From the NCBI GenBank assembly GCA_000967895.1, contig FO203512.1:3247350-3311349 (forward strand): a stretch of DNA of 64,000 bases, written 5' to 3'. Positions 8,331-18,235 of the stretch are shown piece after piece (positions within the stretch are counted from its first letter, which is position 1; every line of letters begins with the position of its first letter). This stretch comes from Oleispira antarctica RB-8. Lineage in GTDB: Bacteria > Pseudomonadota > Gammaproteobacteria > Pseudomonadales > Oceanobacteraceae. The notes under the pieces were generated by a model that searched no databases, was not told the DNA's origin, and saw only the letters and a list, made by a program, of their open reading frames with translations. A program made the position numbers and the translations under genes.

Positions 8331-9449
8331 ATGACCATGACAAATCCAGATCAGTACCAATCTCTGTTAGATGAAAAGAAAGCAAAAATCGAACAAGATT
8401 TTGCCAATTTTTCGATTAACAGCTCTGGACAGCCACAAACCTTACCTGAATTAGAAGTCTTTGCCAGTGAGCCTGAACACTTTCGCCTACGTGCTGAGTT
8501 TCGCATCTGGCATCAAGATGGCCGCTGTTTTTATGCGATGTTTGAGAAGGGCAATAACAAGGTTCCTTATGAAGTCACTGACTTTCCGATTGCCAGCAAG
8601 CTGATTAATCGCCTTATGGTAGAGATGCGTGACGCTATCCACCAGCCTGAAAACGACATACTGATGCAGCGCATGTTCCAAATGGAGTTTTTAACGACTC
8701 TAAGCGGCGATGCTTTGATCACTATGATTTATCACAAACCACTGGATGAAGAATGGCAAGCCGCAGCGGAAAAGCTACAAGCAAAAATTGGTTTCCCAAT
8801 TATCGGCCGTTCGCGCAAGCAGAAGTTAGTGCTGGAACGTGATTATGTCATCGAAACATTAACCATTGATGGCAAAGAGTATCACTACAAGCAAATCGAA
8901 GGCGGATTCACTCAGCCTAACGGCGGCATGAATCAGAAAATGCTGGCTTGGGCGAAAGAATTATCAAGGCCTTTAAGTGGTGATTTGGTTGAGCTGTATT
9001 GCGGTAACGGTAACTTTTCGATTGCGCTAGCAGAGCATTACAATAGGGTAATGGCGACTGAGATTTCTAAGACCTCGGTTTATGCAGCGCAAGATAACAT
9101 CGAAAAAAACGGTATCGATAATTTAATTGTCGCTCGCCTTTCGAGTGAAGAGTTCGTTCAAGCCCTACAGGGCGTGCGTGCGTTCCGTCGCTTAGAAGGC
9201 ATTGATTTGAATGATTATGAATTTACAACGACGTTAGTTGACCCACCACGTTCAGGCTTGGATGACGAATCTGTAAAACAGACTCAAGGCTACGACAACA
9301 TCATTTACATCTCGTGTAATCCTGAAACCTTGCACAACAACTTGCAAGAATTCACCAAAACCCACGATATTAAACGCTTCGCGCTTTTCGACCAATTCCC
9401 TTACACACACCACATTGAGTGTGGGGTATTTTTACAGCGTAAAGCCTAA
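8331..9449 (+). CDS. trmA: tRNA (uracil-5-)-methyltransferase
   Basis: TrmA uses S-adenosylmethionine to make 5-methyluridine at position 54 of tRNA. The motifs are the SAM site ELYCGNGNFSIALA, TEISKTSV, VDPPRSGLD, the nucleophile Cys in YISCNPETL, and the catalytic Glu near the end in HHIECGVFLQR. The frame is open to a TTG at 8301, but ATG at 8331 (MTMTNPDQYQ) gives 372 residues, close to E. coli TrmA (366), and the upstream codons do not resemble the family; ATG 8337 is also possible. No strong Shine-Dalgarno is visible. The gene is monocistronic and divergent from tesB. Confidence 0.95.
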   Translation: MTMTNPDQYQSLLDEKKAKIEQDFANFSINSSGQPQTLPELEVFASEPEHFRLRAEFRIWHQDGRCFYAMFEKGNNKVPYEVTDFPIASKLINRLMVEMRDAIHQPENDILMQRMFQMEFLTTLSGDALITMIYHKPLDEEWQAAAEKLQAKIGFPIIGRSRKQKLVLERDYVIETLTIDGKEYHYKQIEGGFTQPNGGMNQKMLAWAKELSRPLSGDLVELYCGNGNFSIALAEHYNRVMATEISKTSVYAAQDNIEKNGIDNLIVARLSSEEFVQALQGVRAFRRLEGIDLNDYEFTTTLVDPPRSGLDDESVKQTQGYDNIIYISCNPETLHNNLQEFTKTHDIKRFALFDQFPYTHHIECGVFLQRKA

Positions 9450-9542
9450 TTTTGTTGGCTATAACTGTTATTAAAAATTTAAAATAAACGCTAGCAATTC
9501 GCGGATCGACATTGGGTTTTATTGTTTACTAATCTAACCCAA

Positions 9543-9722
9543 TTACCGCTTTTTCTTAGCTTTTTTCTTACGTAAAAAGTCCTTCACTGGGGTTGGCTTA
9601 GTACTTGTATTAAAGGCGCGATCAAACTGATCACGAATGTCCGTAACCTTCTCCTCACGCTTTTCATGCTTGCGACGCTCAGCAGCTTGCGCAAAATCTA
9701 AAACATCTTTCGAATCTGACAT
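9543..9722 (-). CDS. Small basic hypothetical protein
   Basis: This is a 59-residue, highly charged protein starting MSDSKDVLDFAQAAERR and ending in a Lys/Arg-rich tail (DFLRKKKAKKKR). It is probably one helix and has no membrane segment. AAGGG lies 6 nt before the ATG at 9722; the longer frame from 9752 has no such site. I recognise no named family, but the composition suggests a nucleic-acid-binding or ribosome-associated accessory protein (inference). It lies convergent with trmA and divergent from hrpB. Confidence 0.6.
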   Translation of the reverse strand: MSDSKDVLDFAQAAERRKHEKREEKVTDIRDQFDRAFNTSTKPTPVKDFLRKKKAKKKR

Positions 9723-9803
9723 ACAATACCCTTTAGAGACCAACAACCTCACCTTTTAAAAACGATCTAATCAACACTATCAAAAGCTAAGGCCACATAA
9801 TTA

Positions 9804-12353
9804 ATGAACAGTTTACCGATTGATTCTATCTTAACAGAATTAAATCAGGCCTTAAGCCAAAACAAAAATGTCATATTATCCGCCCAACCTGGCGCGGGTA
9901 AGACAACCCGAGTGCCACTGGCATTATTAGACGCAGATTGGCTAAGAAATGATGATGGTAGTTACAAAAAAATCATCATGTTAGAGCCTCGTCGCCTCGC
10001 CGCCCGCAACGCCGCATTATTCATGGCCAAAAGCCTCAACGAAGCCGTCGGCCAAACTGTTGGCTATCGCATGCGCCAAGATACCAACGTTAGCTCAAAT
10101 ACCCGCATCGAAGTCATCACCGAAGGTATTTTAACCCGCTACCTACTGCAAGACCCAGAACTCAGCAACATTGGCCTCATCATATTCGATGAACACCACG
10201 AACGCTCAGTCAATACCGATCTCGGTTTAGCTTTGAGCCTGCAGTGCCAGCAATTGTTCCGCGAAGACCTAAAGCTGCTAATCATGTCAGCCACATTAGA
10301 CAAAGATGCCCTCGAAAACATGCTGGAGGCTGAAACGTTATTCTGCTCTGGACGCGCCTTTCCAATTGAATACCACTACCTCGGATTCGATACCAAAAGT
10401 CGCCTCAGCAACCAGATGACCGATGCTATCATCACTGCATTACAACAAGAAGACGGCAGTATTTTGGCCTTTTTACCTGGTGTACGTGATATTCAGTTTG
10501 TTCAACAACAACTGATGGATAAATTAACCAATACTCAACTTTCTAAACTTTCTAAACTTTCTGCAAATACCAGCATTCACCCTCTCTATGGGCAACTCAG
10601 CGACAAAGAGCAACAAGCCGCGATACAAGCAACAGAAAAAGGTCAACGTAAAATAGTACTCGCCACCAATATTGCCGAAAGCTCGCTAACCATAGAAGGT
10701 ATACGAATCGTCATTGATTCTGGATTAGAAAAACAGCTGAATTATAATGCCCGCAGCGGCATGAACGCCCTTATTACCAAGAAAATCAGCCAAGCTTCTT
10801 CTATACAGCGCGCTGGTCGTGCTGGGCGAATAGAGCCTGGAGTTTGCTATCGCTTATGGAGTGAGCAATCACAAACAGGCTTGGAAGCTCATAGTCCCGC
10901 TGAAATCAGCCGCATTGAACTCAGCGACCTTGTCTTAAACGTTGCACAATGGGGTGCTGAAATTGACGAACTCGATTGGCTAACCTCACCCCCTGCTCGC
11001 TTTATAGAACAAGCTCAATCTTTATTGAGCAATCTTGACCTGCTGGATAACAAAGGGCAAATAAGCCCTCATGGTGAACAGGCCAGCCAGCTTGGTATGT
11101 CGCCGCGGTTTGCTCATATGTTATTAAATGCAGATTCAAAGCAACACTTAAATGATGTCTGCTTATTAGCAGCGCTGTTAACTGATACCCCAAAAGCCTT
11201 GCGCAATAACGATGATTTGGCCAGCCTATTACAACACGTCAAAGCACAGCCTAAATCGTTCAGTGCGATTTATCGACAAGCCCTAGCATGGGGTAAAAAA
11301 ATCAACTTAAATAACAGCACAAGCCATAACTCAAAACCGCAAAAAAACATACCGCAGTTATTAGCCCTAGCCTTTCCTGACCGAATCGCCCAGCGCAGAA
11401 CAAGCAATAGTAAAGAGAGTGCCCAGCAGTATTTACTCAGCTCCGGCCGTGGTGCGCAACTGCACTTTAGCTCCTCTTTAAGTCGTGAAGAGTGGTTGAT
11501 CGTTACCGACATTGAAGACAACCTTCAAGGCAGCAGTTTAATTCGCAAAGCCATGCCGATATCTGAGGCCGATCTGCTTAAAATATTCTCTTCTCACATT
11601 CAAATCCGCAGCCATGTTGAGTGGAATGACAAAGGCCAGCTAGAAGCTGAAAAAAGAGAATACCTAGGCGCCCTGCTCATCAGCCAAAAAAGACTATCGT
11701 CCTTGAGTAACGAGCAATGGCAAGACGCATGGCGAAACTACTTTATTGATAACGGTATAAAATCATTACCGTGGACAGATGACCACCAGCAGCTAATTGC
11801 ACGCTTACAACTCGCGTTTGAATATCATTCAAAACTATCAGACACCGCCACGAGCCACCGTTCGCCTTGGCCAGATTTCAGTGACGAGGCTTTATTAACC
11901 GATATTGAAAGCTGGTTAATGCCATTACTCAGCCAATGTCACTCACAAAAGGCTCTGAATAAAATTGATCTTAAGCAAGCCCTATTGAATCGACTAGGCT
12001 GGGACAAGGTGAATGATTTTGAAGCACTTGTACCTGAAAAAATAACAGTACCCAGTGGCTCTCATTATAAAATTGATTATTCTCAGACCCCTCCGATATT
12101 AGCTGTTAAGCTGCAAGAAATGTTCGGCTACCAAGGTAAACCCAGTATTTGTAATGGTCGTATTGACCTCATGCTGCACTTACTTTCTCCCGCTCGCAGG
12201 CCGCTGCAAATCACTCAAGATTTACCGTATTTTTGGCTGAACAGTTATTTTGATGTGCGTAAAGAAATGCGTGGAAAATACCCCAAACACCCATGGCCTG
12301 AAAATCCATTAGAAAGCGAAGCAACACGCTTCACAAAACATAAGAAATATTGA
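9804..12353 (+). CDS. hrpB: ATP-dependent helicase HrpB
   Basis: This is a DEAH-box superfamily 2 helicase of 849 residues, in the range of HrpB (about 810-850). Motif I is QPGAGKTTRVP (about 28-38), motif II is DEHH from Asp129, motif III is SATLD, and motif VI is QRAGRAGRIEPG. The HA2 and the HrpB-specific C-terminal domain (SPARRPLQITQDLPYFW) follow. HrpB's cellular role is poorly known; it is thought to act on RNA or nucleoprotein. A 9-bp unit CTTTCTAAA is repeated almost three times in frame at 10539-10562, encoding LSKLSKLS in a surface linker. No clear Shine-Dalgarno is visible. Confidence 0.95.
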   Translation: MNSLPIDSILTELNQALSQNKNVILSAQPGAGKTTRVPLALLDADWLRNDDGSYKKIIMLEPRRLAARNAALFMAKSLNEAVGQTVGYRMRQDTNVSSNTRIEVITEGILTRYLLQDPELSNIGLIIFDEHHERSVNTDLGLALSLQCQQLFREDLKLLIMSATLDKDALENMLEAETLFCSGRAFPIEYHYLGFDTKSRLSNQMTDAIITALQQEDGSILAFLPGVRDIQFVQQQLMDKLTNTQLSKLSKLSANTSIHPLYGQLSDKEQQAAIQATEKGQRKIVLATNIAESSLTIEGIRIVIDSGLEKQLNYNARSGMNALITKKISQASSIQRAGRAGRIEPGVCYRLWSEQSQTGLEAHSPAEISRIELSDLVLNVAQWGAEIDELDWLTSPPARFIEQAQSLLSNLDLLDNKGQISPHGEQASQLGMSPRFAHMLLNADSKQHLNDVCLLAALLTDTPKALRNNDDLASLLQHVKAQPKSFSAIYRQALAWGKKINLNNSTSHNSKPQKNIPQLLALAFPDRIAQRRTSNSKESAQQYLLSSGRGAQLHFSSSLSREEWLIVTDIEDNLQGSSLIRKAMPISEADLLKIFSSHIQIRSHVEWNDKGQLEAEKREYLGALLISQKRLSSLSNEQWQDAWRNYFIDNGIKSLPWTDDHQQLIARLQLAFEYHSKLSDTATSHRSPWPDFSDEALLTDIESWLMPLLSQCHSQKALNKIDLKQALLNRLGWDKVNDFEALVPEKITVPSGSHYKIDYSQTPPILAVKLQEMFGYQGKPSICNGRIDLMLHLLSPARRPLQITQDLPYFWLNSYFDVRKEMRGKYPKHPWPENPLESEATRFTKHKKY

Positions 12354-12455
12354 ATAAACACACTCGTTTTTTGACGTTCAATTTGCCAGCTGATCTGCGC
12401 TCATGTAAAAATAGAGTAACAATAATAACAACGTCGTAATGACTGGAGAATCGAA

Positions 12456-12863
12456 ATGGATAAGCTGGCTGCACTCACTATTTTATTAGCCGTAGCGGTG
12501 ATTATTTACCTACTCAACCCAGGCAGTCAGACTCAAGTGCCCGCACCTACACCACTGCCGATAACAGCACCGGCATTAGAAAAAATGGATACCCAACAGC
12601 CAAACATAATATTAAAAAATACGAATGAATCAGCCCATAACCACAAGACAACGGATTCACAGGTAGAAATCCCTCAGTTTATTCAAGATTCATTAGAAGC
12701 CAGACGTATACCTGCTTCTGAGCTGGTTGAACAACATCACCCAGATGGCAGTATTAGTGTTGATTTAAAAGGTCAATTTCAGCATGTTCCAGTGGCCGTC
12801 ATGGGCCAAGACGGTAAGCCGCGTATAACAGAGAAGGTAATAACCCCCTCTGGCCAAAAGTGA
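12456..12863 (+). CDS. Hypothetical single-pass membrane-anchored protein
   Basis: This 135-residue protein has one N-terminal transmembrane segment (about residues 4-20, LAALTILLAVAVIIYLL). A Pro/Thr-rich low-complexity linker (about 25-70) follows, then a short folded part with EARRIPASELVEQHHPDGSI and a tail VMGQDGKPRITEKVI. GGAG lies 7-8 nt before the ATG. The type II orientation would put the C-terminal part in the periplasm. I recognise no domain. It lies alone between hrpB and the metallopeptidase-like gene. Confidence 0.7.
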   Translation: MDKLAALTILLAVAVIIYLLNPGSQTQVPAPTPLPITAPALEKMDTQQPNIILKNTNESAHNHKTTDSQVEIPQFIQDSLEARRIPASELVEQHHPDGSISVDLKGQFQHVPVAVMGQDGKPRITEKVITPSGQK

Positions 12864-13016
12864 AGATAAATAACGGCAATTTTTTGCTGAAAGAAAGCCA
12901 CCATATCAACGTCAAGATTTTCACTTACATTTTAACCACACAAATACACTACCGTCATGACTGTTTACTAGCTAGCCTAACTATTGAACAACGACTTAGC
13001 TATTGAGTAATCATCT

Positions 13017-15746
13017 ATGCCTTACCGCCTCCTTTTAGCTGTATTACTGGCTTACCTGTCACCCAATAGTTTTGCGGGAGACATTATCATTATTCCAGGG
13101 GCTGGGCTTAACGATACATCGTCTACTACGCCTATTGGAGGAAACTTAGGGACAACTCTGGGCCAACAACGGCTTAACGTTTTTCAAAAGGCTGCAGATA
13201 CCCTAGAAACTTACCTAGACATAAGTTTTGAAGTAACAGTCGATGCTGCATTTGTCACCTCTCTTGAATGCAGTAGTGAAAGCGCAATCTTAGGAACCGC
13301 AGGACCAAACCATATACTCATTGATTTTTTAAACGCCCCCGAGGGAAATACTTTCTATCCCGTCGCGCTAGGGAATAACTTAAGCGGACAAGATGCACTC
13401 CCAAATACTGCCGACATAGAAGCTTCTTTTAATGCTCGTATAGATAACAATACAAACTGCTTAAATGGAAGTGATTGGTATTATGGATATGATGATCCCG
13501 CCACAACGGGAGATGCCCGATATATCAACGACATCTCTTTTTACAGTACTGTTATTCACGAATTACTTCATGGCTTAGGTGTATTATCTTTTGTGGATGA
13601 TGAAGGCGCTCTCATCAATGGCGTAGTAGATGGCTATAGCAAATACCTATTCGACAATACCACAGGACTGAGCTGGGAAGACATGTCGAATTCTCAACGT
13701 CTATCCTCCGCTAAAAATACCTCAAATCTTGTTTGGACGGGCAATAGCGTCAATAACTCTGTCGCGGCCCTCGCATTAACGGATGGTATTAATAATGGTA
13801 GAGTTGAGATGTACGCTCCTGCTCCTTATGAAAATGGCAGCTCAGTCTCTCACTTTAGTAAAGACGCAACCCCTAATGAAATAATGGAACCAAAATACAC
13901 CGAGTTTCTGACGACTCCTGGACTAGCGCAGCAGGTACTTCAAGACATAGGCTGGCCAATGCCTATAGCCGCAAATAATGCCCCCATATTGACAATGATT
14001 GGTGCACTTAGCAGCCTAGAAGATAATAGTAAAGTAGTGAGTCTTTCTGCGACCGATGCCGATAGCCAGACGGTTAACTTTTCAGCCCACTCAGATAATA
14101 GCTCGATAACTACCTTGATCTCTGGAAGCATACTGACATTGATACCCGACAACAATTATGCGGGTAGCGCCAACATAACAGTCACCGCAAATGATGGCAG
14201 TGGAGCTGAAAATGCCATTGATTCTGAAGTATTTGTATATACCATCACCCCAGAAAACGACCTCCCTATCTTCACAAATTCCGCTTCTGGCTCAGTGCAA
14301 TACAGCCATCCGTTTAACTTAGATTTAACCGCAACTGATGCAGATTTAGATACACTTACGTTTGCATTAACCACTCATAATTCAGAGCAAGTGAATGCTT
14401 CTATAAACAACTCCACCCTAACGATCCAAGCCATTAATCAATTCACGGGTCATTCAGAAATTGAAGTCCGCGTCTCCGACGGCACCGTTACCGCATCACA
14501 AACAATCAACCTAACCATATACGATGATCTTTCTTTAATAAGCAGCGCGGGCAATTTAAACCAAAATCATAGCTTAACCGTAACCAACAATACCTTTGAA
14601 TTTACCTTAGGCGGGGGCGATAACAATTATAACGCTGAGGTTGTATTTGATGGCCAAAATATAACCAGTAGCTTACTGAGTTTCTCCGCGGGTAAGTATT
14701 ACTTAGCCATGCCAGAAAGTGGCGCCTTTGCTGGCAACTACACAATAACAATCACCGATGGGAAAGGTAACAGCGCTGATTTTATGATTCAACGTTCATT
14801 AACAGTCAGTGCGAACATACATGAATTAATTGCCAACTCATGCAATCAAAAAATATACATTGAAGGTGCTCCAGCAGGCAGTATTTTAGACCTGCATATT
14901 AATCAGGGTGCTGGAATAGTTGACCTAAAGATTGATCACGTGAACACCACCCAAGTTGTTGCGCCTAACGATGCCAGTCGCTTCAATCGAGCCGTGGTCA
15001 ATATCAGCGTTAATAACGTTTCAGATATACACCCCATTAACATCAGTGCTGACAGCGTCATACTCCCTGCAGGAAGTATTAACCTGACCACACTGCCCTT
15101 CCATGATGTGGCATTAACCGTAACCGACTCATTTGGTAAGGGCGTGAGCACCTCCATCAACATTGATGATGATCGTTTTATTTCTTGGGGACTGAACCAA
15201 CAACAACTCACGAATGACTTGGGTGAGCTGTTATTAGGCTTACCTAAAGATCAAACAGCTTCACTAACACTAACCGCCGAAAATTTTCAGTCAAAAACCG
15301 TTGCCCTGAATCCTCAACTTGATCAAGTACTCTATGCATTAGAATTATTTGAAAATCCTATAACCGTCTCTGGCAGCATCACGACATCCAATTTAGACTT
15401 TGTGAGCGAAGCACCTCTCGTACAGCTCATCGACAGCGATGGCACCGCCGTAATAGCAGAGGTAAGCATCCTCAATTCAAACACAGTCACTTACTCAGTG
15501 ACGATCAATAAATTTGCTTTTGATGCTAATAAATTAATCGTGACTTATGGCGATATAATTCAAGAAGCCTCTATATCGGATAACCAAATTGATAACACCC
15601 TTAATGTACACATTGATAGATTACAAGTAAGTGATGAGCTAGAAAGCAGCGAGTCCATTATCAAAACAAGCACCTCTGCCGGTAGCGGTTTAATGTTACT
15701 GCTCAGTTTACTGCTGCTAGTAAACCAACGAAGCAAAAAATATTAA
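13017..15746 (+). CDS. Secreted metallopeptidase-like protein with Ig/cadherin-like repeats and C-terminal sorting tail
   Basis: This 909-residue protein starts with a signal peptide ending near SFAGD (about residue 21). Residues about 25-315 form a metallopeptidase-like domain. HELLHGLG (His181, Glu182, His185) gives a zinc-binding HExxH, and NEIMEP with Met290 looks like a metzincin Met-turn; His279 could be a further ligand. From about 320 there are Asp-rich beta-sandwich repeats (VSLSATDADSQTVNF, LDLTATDADLDTLTF) of the cadherin/Ig type, followed by other beta domains. The C-terminus is Ser/Gly, a hydrophobic run (GSGLMLLLSLLLLV) and a basic end NQRSKKY. This resembles GlyGly-CTERM (rhombosortase) tails, implying surface processing after type II secretion. 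Peptidase activity and substrate are inferred. A sensor kinase gene follows 89 bp downstream. Confidence 0.75.
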   Translation: MPYRLLLAVLLAYLSPNSFAGDIIIIPGAGLNDTSSTTPIGGNLGTTLGQQRLNVFQKAADTLETYLDISFEVTVDAAFVTSLECSSESAILGTAGPNHILIDFLNAPEGNTFYPVALGNNLSGQDALPNTADIEASFNARIDNNTNCLNGSDWYYGYDDPATTGDARYINDISFYSTVIHELLHGLGVLSFVDDEGALINGVVDGYSKYLFDNTTGLSWEDMSNSQRLSSAKNTSNLVWTGNSVNNSVAALALTDGINNGRVEMYAPAPYENGSSVSHFSKDATPNEIMEPKYTEFLTTPGLAQQVLQDIGWPMPIAANNAPILTMIGALSSLEDNSKVVSLSATDADSQTVNFSAHSDNSSITTLISGSILTLIPDNNYAGSANITVTANDGSGAENAIDSEVFVYTITPENDLPIFTNSASGSVQYSHPFNLDLTATDADLDTLTFALTTHNSEQVNASINNSTLTIQAINQFTGHSEIEVRVSDGTVTASQTINLTIYDDLSLISSAGNLNQNHSLTVTNNTFEFTLGGGDNNYNAEVVFDGQNITSSLLSFSAGKYYLAMPESGAFAGNYTITITDGKGNSADFMIQRSLTVSANIHELIANSCNQKIYIEGAPAGSILDLHINQGAGIVDLKIDHVNTTQVVAPNDASRFNRAVVNISVNNVSDIHPINISADSVILPAGSINLTTLPFHDVALTVTDSFGKGVSTSINIDDDRFISWGLNQQQLTNDLGELLLGLPKDQTASLTLTAENFQSKTVALNPQLDQVLYALELFENPITVSGSITTSNLDFVSEAPLVQLIDSDGTAVIAEVSILNSNTVTYSVTINKFAFDANKLIVTYGDIIQEASISDNQIDNTLNVHIDRLQVSDELESSESIIKTSTSAGSGLMLLLSLLLLVNQRSKKY

Positions 15747-15835
15747 GAAGTCATCACAATATTAATGATTGACTAAGGTAGTTTAATGCTTATGCATTAT
15801 ACTATCGGTCATTGCCCATCAATTAATAGAACTTA

Positions 15836-18235
15836 ATGCCTATCAAACAGCCTCGATCATTGCGTTTTATTTTTATCTGCTGCTTATTCACCTTGACTGG
15901 ATTAAGCCATGGGCTGATAGATCCGATAACCTTAGATAATCACAATACCCAAGCAACATTAGGCAATAATTCGTTCTACTTAGAAGATATTACGGGTGAA
16001 TACTCTTTAATCGATATTATGGCCCTAGATGAATCTAATTTTGAGTTATTAACTGAAGAAAGTTTGAACAAAGGCTTCACTCACTCAACCTACTGGTTAA
16101 AATTTTCGTTACTCGACCGAACCACTGATAAGAAAACTCAAAACTGGAAACTGGAAACGACTTATCCCCTGCTAGATTATATCGATATTTATATTATCGA
16201 TAACAATGAAAAAGTTGAACATATACAACTAGGAGATACCTATCCTTACAATGAGCGCCCTGTAAATCATAGAAACTTTATAGTGTCGGTTCCCCTATAC
16301 GATAATGAAAAAAAAGATATCTATATACGGGTAAACACATCCAGCTCGATGCAAGTCCCCATTTTCATTTGGCATCCTGATTACTTCTTTGAAGCACACA
16401 GCACGGAGCAATATGCTCTTGGGCTGTATTATGGAATGATGCTTGTCATGTTTTTCTATAATTTTTTCTTATGGTTTAGCATCCGTGATTCAAACTATCT
16501 TTGGTACATAAGCTACATCGCTTCTTTTGCGATATTACAAGCAACGACGAGTGGCTTGAGCTATCAATATTTATGGCCAAACTCTCCTTGGCTAGAAAGT
16601 ATTGCCCCCCCGATTTCCATTGCACTTGTCGGTTTTTTTGGCACGGCTTTCACTAGACGATTTTTACATACACGCCAATACCATATCGTAGCGGATAATT
16701 TATTACGTTCTATATTAGGCTTATCGGTTGTTGTATTTTTTCTAAGCTTTATTGCCGATACCTCGACCGTGATGGCATTAGCGAAAGTCGTTGTCGTCGC
16801 TTTTTTATTAATTATTTTATACGCCTCTTTTGCTATGTTATTAAGAGGCCACAGACAAGCAAGATTCTTTCTAGCCGCCTGGGTATCACTTATATTAGGC
16901 GGACTATTCACCATCGGCATGATGTGGGGTATTTTTCCGAACAATTTTTTAATGACTCATGCGAGCAAAGTTGGCAGCATGATCGAAATCATCTTATTGT
17001 CATTCGCATTAGCCGATCGCATTAAAGTGATTGAAAATGAGAAAAAAGTGATTGAATTACACGCACAACAAGAACTCGAACGCACAAATAAAAAGCTCCA
17101 AGAAAACAATCGTTTAAAAGATGAATTTTTAGCCACCATCAACCATGAGTTTAGAACCCCACTCAATGGTATTTTAGGTTCTCTAGAACTAACGCAGCTT
17201 GATATTACCCATGAAACAATCAGCATGGCAAAAGGCAGCGCTCATGAAATGCTTAACTTGGTTGATCAAGTTTTAAGCTATACCGAGCTGCAAGCAGGAA
17301 ATTTCATGGTTAAACCCACAGCGATTAATCTTCCTGAATTTCTCGATAAAATAAGTGATACGATGCGCTCACTCTGCGTAGCAAAGGGCATTGAATTCTC
17401 TATCGACAATAATCCTTGCAACCCTAAAATAATCATCACCGATAAGAAACGTTTACTTCAAGCAATCAACCCGATTCTAAATAATGCGTTGAAATTTACA
17501 GAACGTGGCCATATTAGCTTATCGGCACAGGTAAGATATGTGGATAATCAATACGTTTTATTTATCAACATAGAAGATTCAGGAGTAGGCATCGCTGAAC
17601 ATAAGAGAGATGATATTTTAAATGCCTTCACACAAGGAGATGGCTCCTCATCTCGACAGTTTAGTGGGCTTGGTATTGGCTTATCTCTCGTACAAGCACT
17701 ATGCTATCGACTTAATGGCGCAATGAGTGTTACCAGCGAAATTCATAATGGCACTTTAATTGAGTTATCATTACCTATTGAAGTCCCTCAACAGACATCA
17801 ATACCTCAGACACAAGAAGCGAGTATGGATAAGATTAATGTCATAAAAGAGCACGCGAAAGTTCTCATTGTTGAAGACAACCACATCAATCAAGTTGTCC
17901 TTAAAACAATGCTGCAACGGCTTAACATTGAAAGCCATACTGCCGACCACGGTGGTAAAGCACTCTCTATTTTACAACAAGCTCATGCTAATGATGATGC
18001 GTTTGATCTTATTCTAATGGATTGTCAGATGCCGGTTATGGATGGTTTTGAAGCAACTCAATGTATTAGAAATTCAGGAGCGCCTTATGCTAATACCCCC
18101 ATTATCGCCGTAACTGCCAATGCCTTTTCAAGCGATAAAGAGCGTTGCTTGCAATCAGGTATGGATGATTATTTAAGTAAACCTTTTCAACTTAATGATA
18201 TTCGCTGCAAGCTACAACATTGGCTAGCCCGCTAA
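15836..18235 (+). CDS. 7TMR-DISM hybrid sensor histidine kinase/response regulator
   Basis: This is a 799-residue membrane sensor. A signal peptide is followed by a 7TMR-DISM extracellular domain (about 30-180, with STYWLKFSL and IYIRVNTSSSMQVP). Seven transmembrane segments span about 190-395, and a short coiled coil lies at about 395-425. HisKA carries phospho-acceptor His437 in INHEFRTPLNG. HATPase_c shows an N-box-like NPILNNALKFT, EDSGVGIAE and the GLGIGLSLV box. A C-terminal receiver starts at VLIVEDNHINQ, with Asp729 in LMDCQMPVMDG. No Hpt domain or separate regulator is adjacent, so the phosphorelay partner lies elsewhere. DISM input domains are thought to bind carbohydrate-like ligands. 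Its 3' end overlaps the convergent TSUP gene by 12 bp. Confidence 0.93.
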   Translation: MPIKQPRSLRFIFICCLFTLTGLSHGLIDPITLDNHNTQATLGNNSFYLEDITGEYSLIDIMALDESNFELLTEESLNKGFTHSTYWLKFSLLDRTTDKKTQNWKLETTYPLLDYIDIYIIDNNEKVEHIQLGDTYPYNERPVNHRNFIVSVPLYDNEKKDIYIRVNTSSSMQVPIFIWHPDYFFEAHSTEQYALGLYYGMMLVMFFYNFFLWFSIRDSNYLWYISYIASFAILQATTSGLSYQYLWPNSPWLESIAPPISIALVGFFGTAFTRRFLHTRQYHIVADNLLRSILGLSVVVFFLSFIADTSTVMALAKVVVVAFLLIILYASFAMLLRGHRQARFFLAAWVSLILGGLFTIGMMWGIFPNNFLMTHASKVGSMIEIILLSFALADRIKVIENEKKVIELHAQQELERTNKKLQENNRLKDEFLATINHEFRTPLNGILGSLELTQLDITHETISMAKGSAHEMLNLVDQVLSYTELQAGNFMVKPTAINLPEFLDKISDTMRSLCVAKGIEFSIDNNPCNPKIIITDKKRLLQAINPILNNALKFTERGHISLSAQVRYVDNQYVLFINIEDSGVGIAEHKRDDILNAFTQGDGSSSRQFSGLGIGLSLVQALCYRLNGAMSVTSEIHNGTLIELSLPIEVPQQTSIPQTQEASMDKINVIKEHAKVLIVEDNHINQVVLKTMLQRLNIESHTADHGGKALSILQQAHANDDAFDLILMDCQMPVMDGFEATQCIRNSGAPYANTPIIAVTANAFSSDKERCLQSGMDDYLSKPFQLNDIRCKLQHWLAR

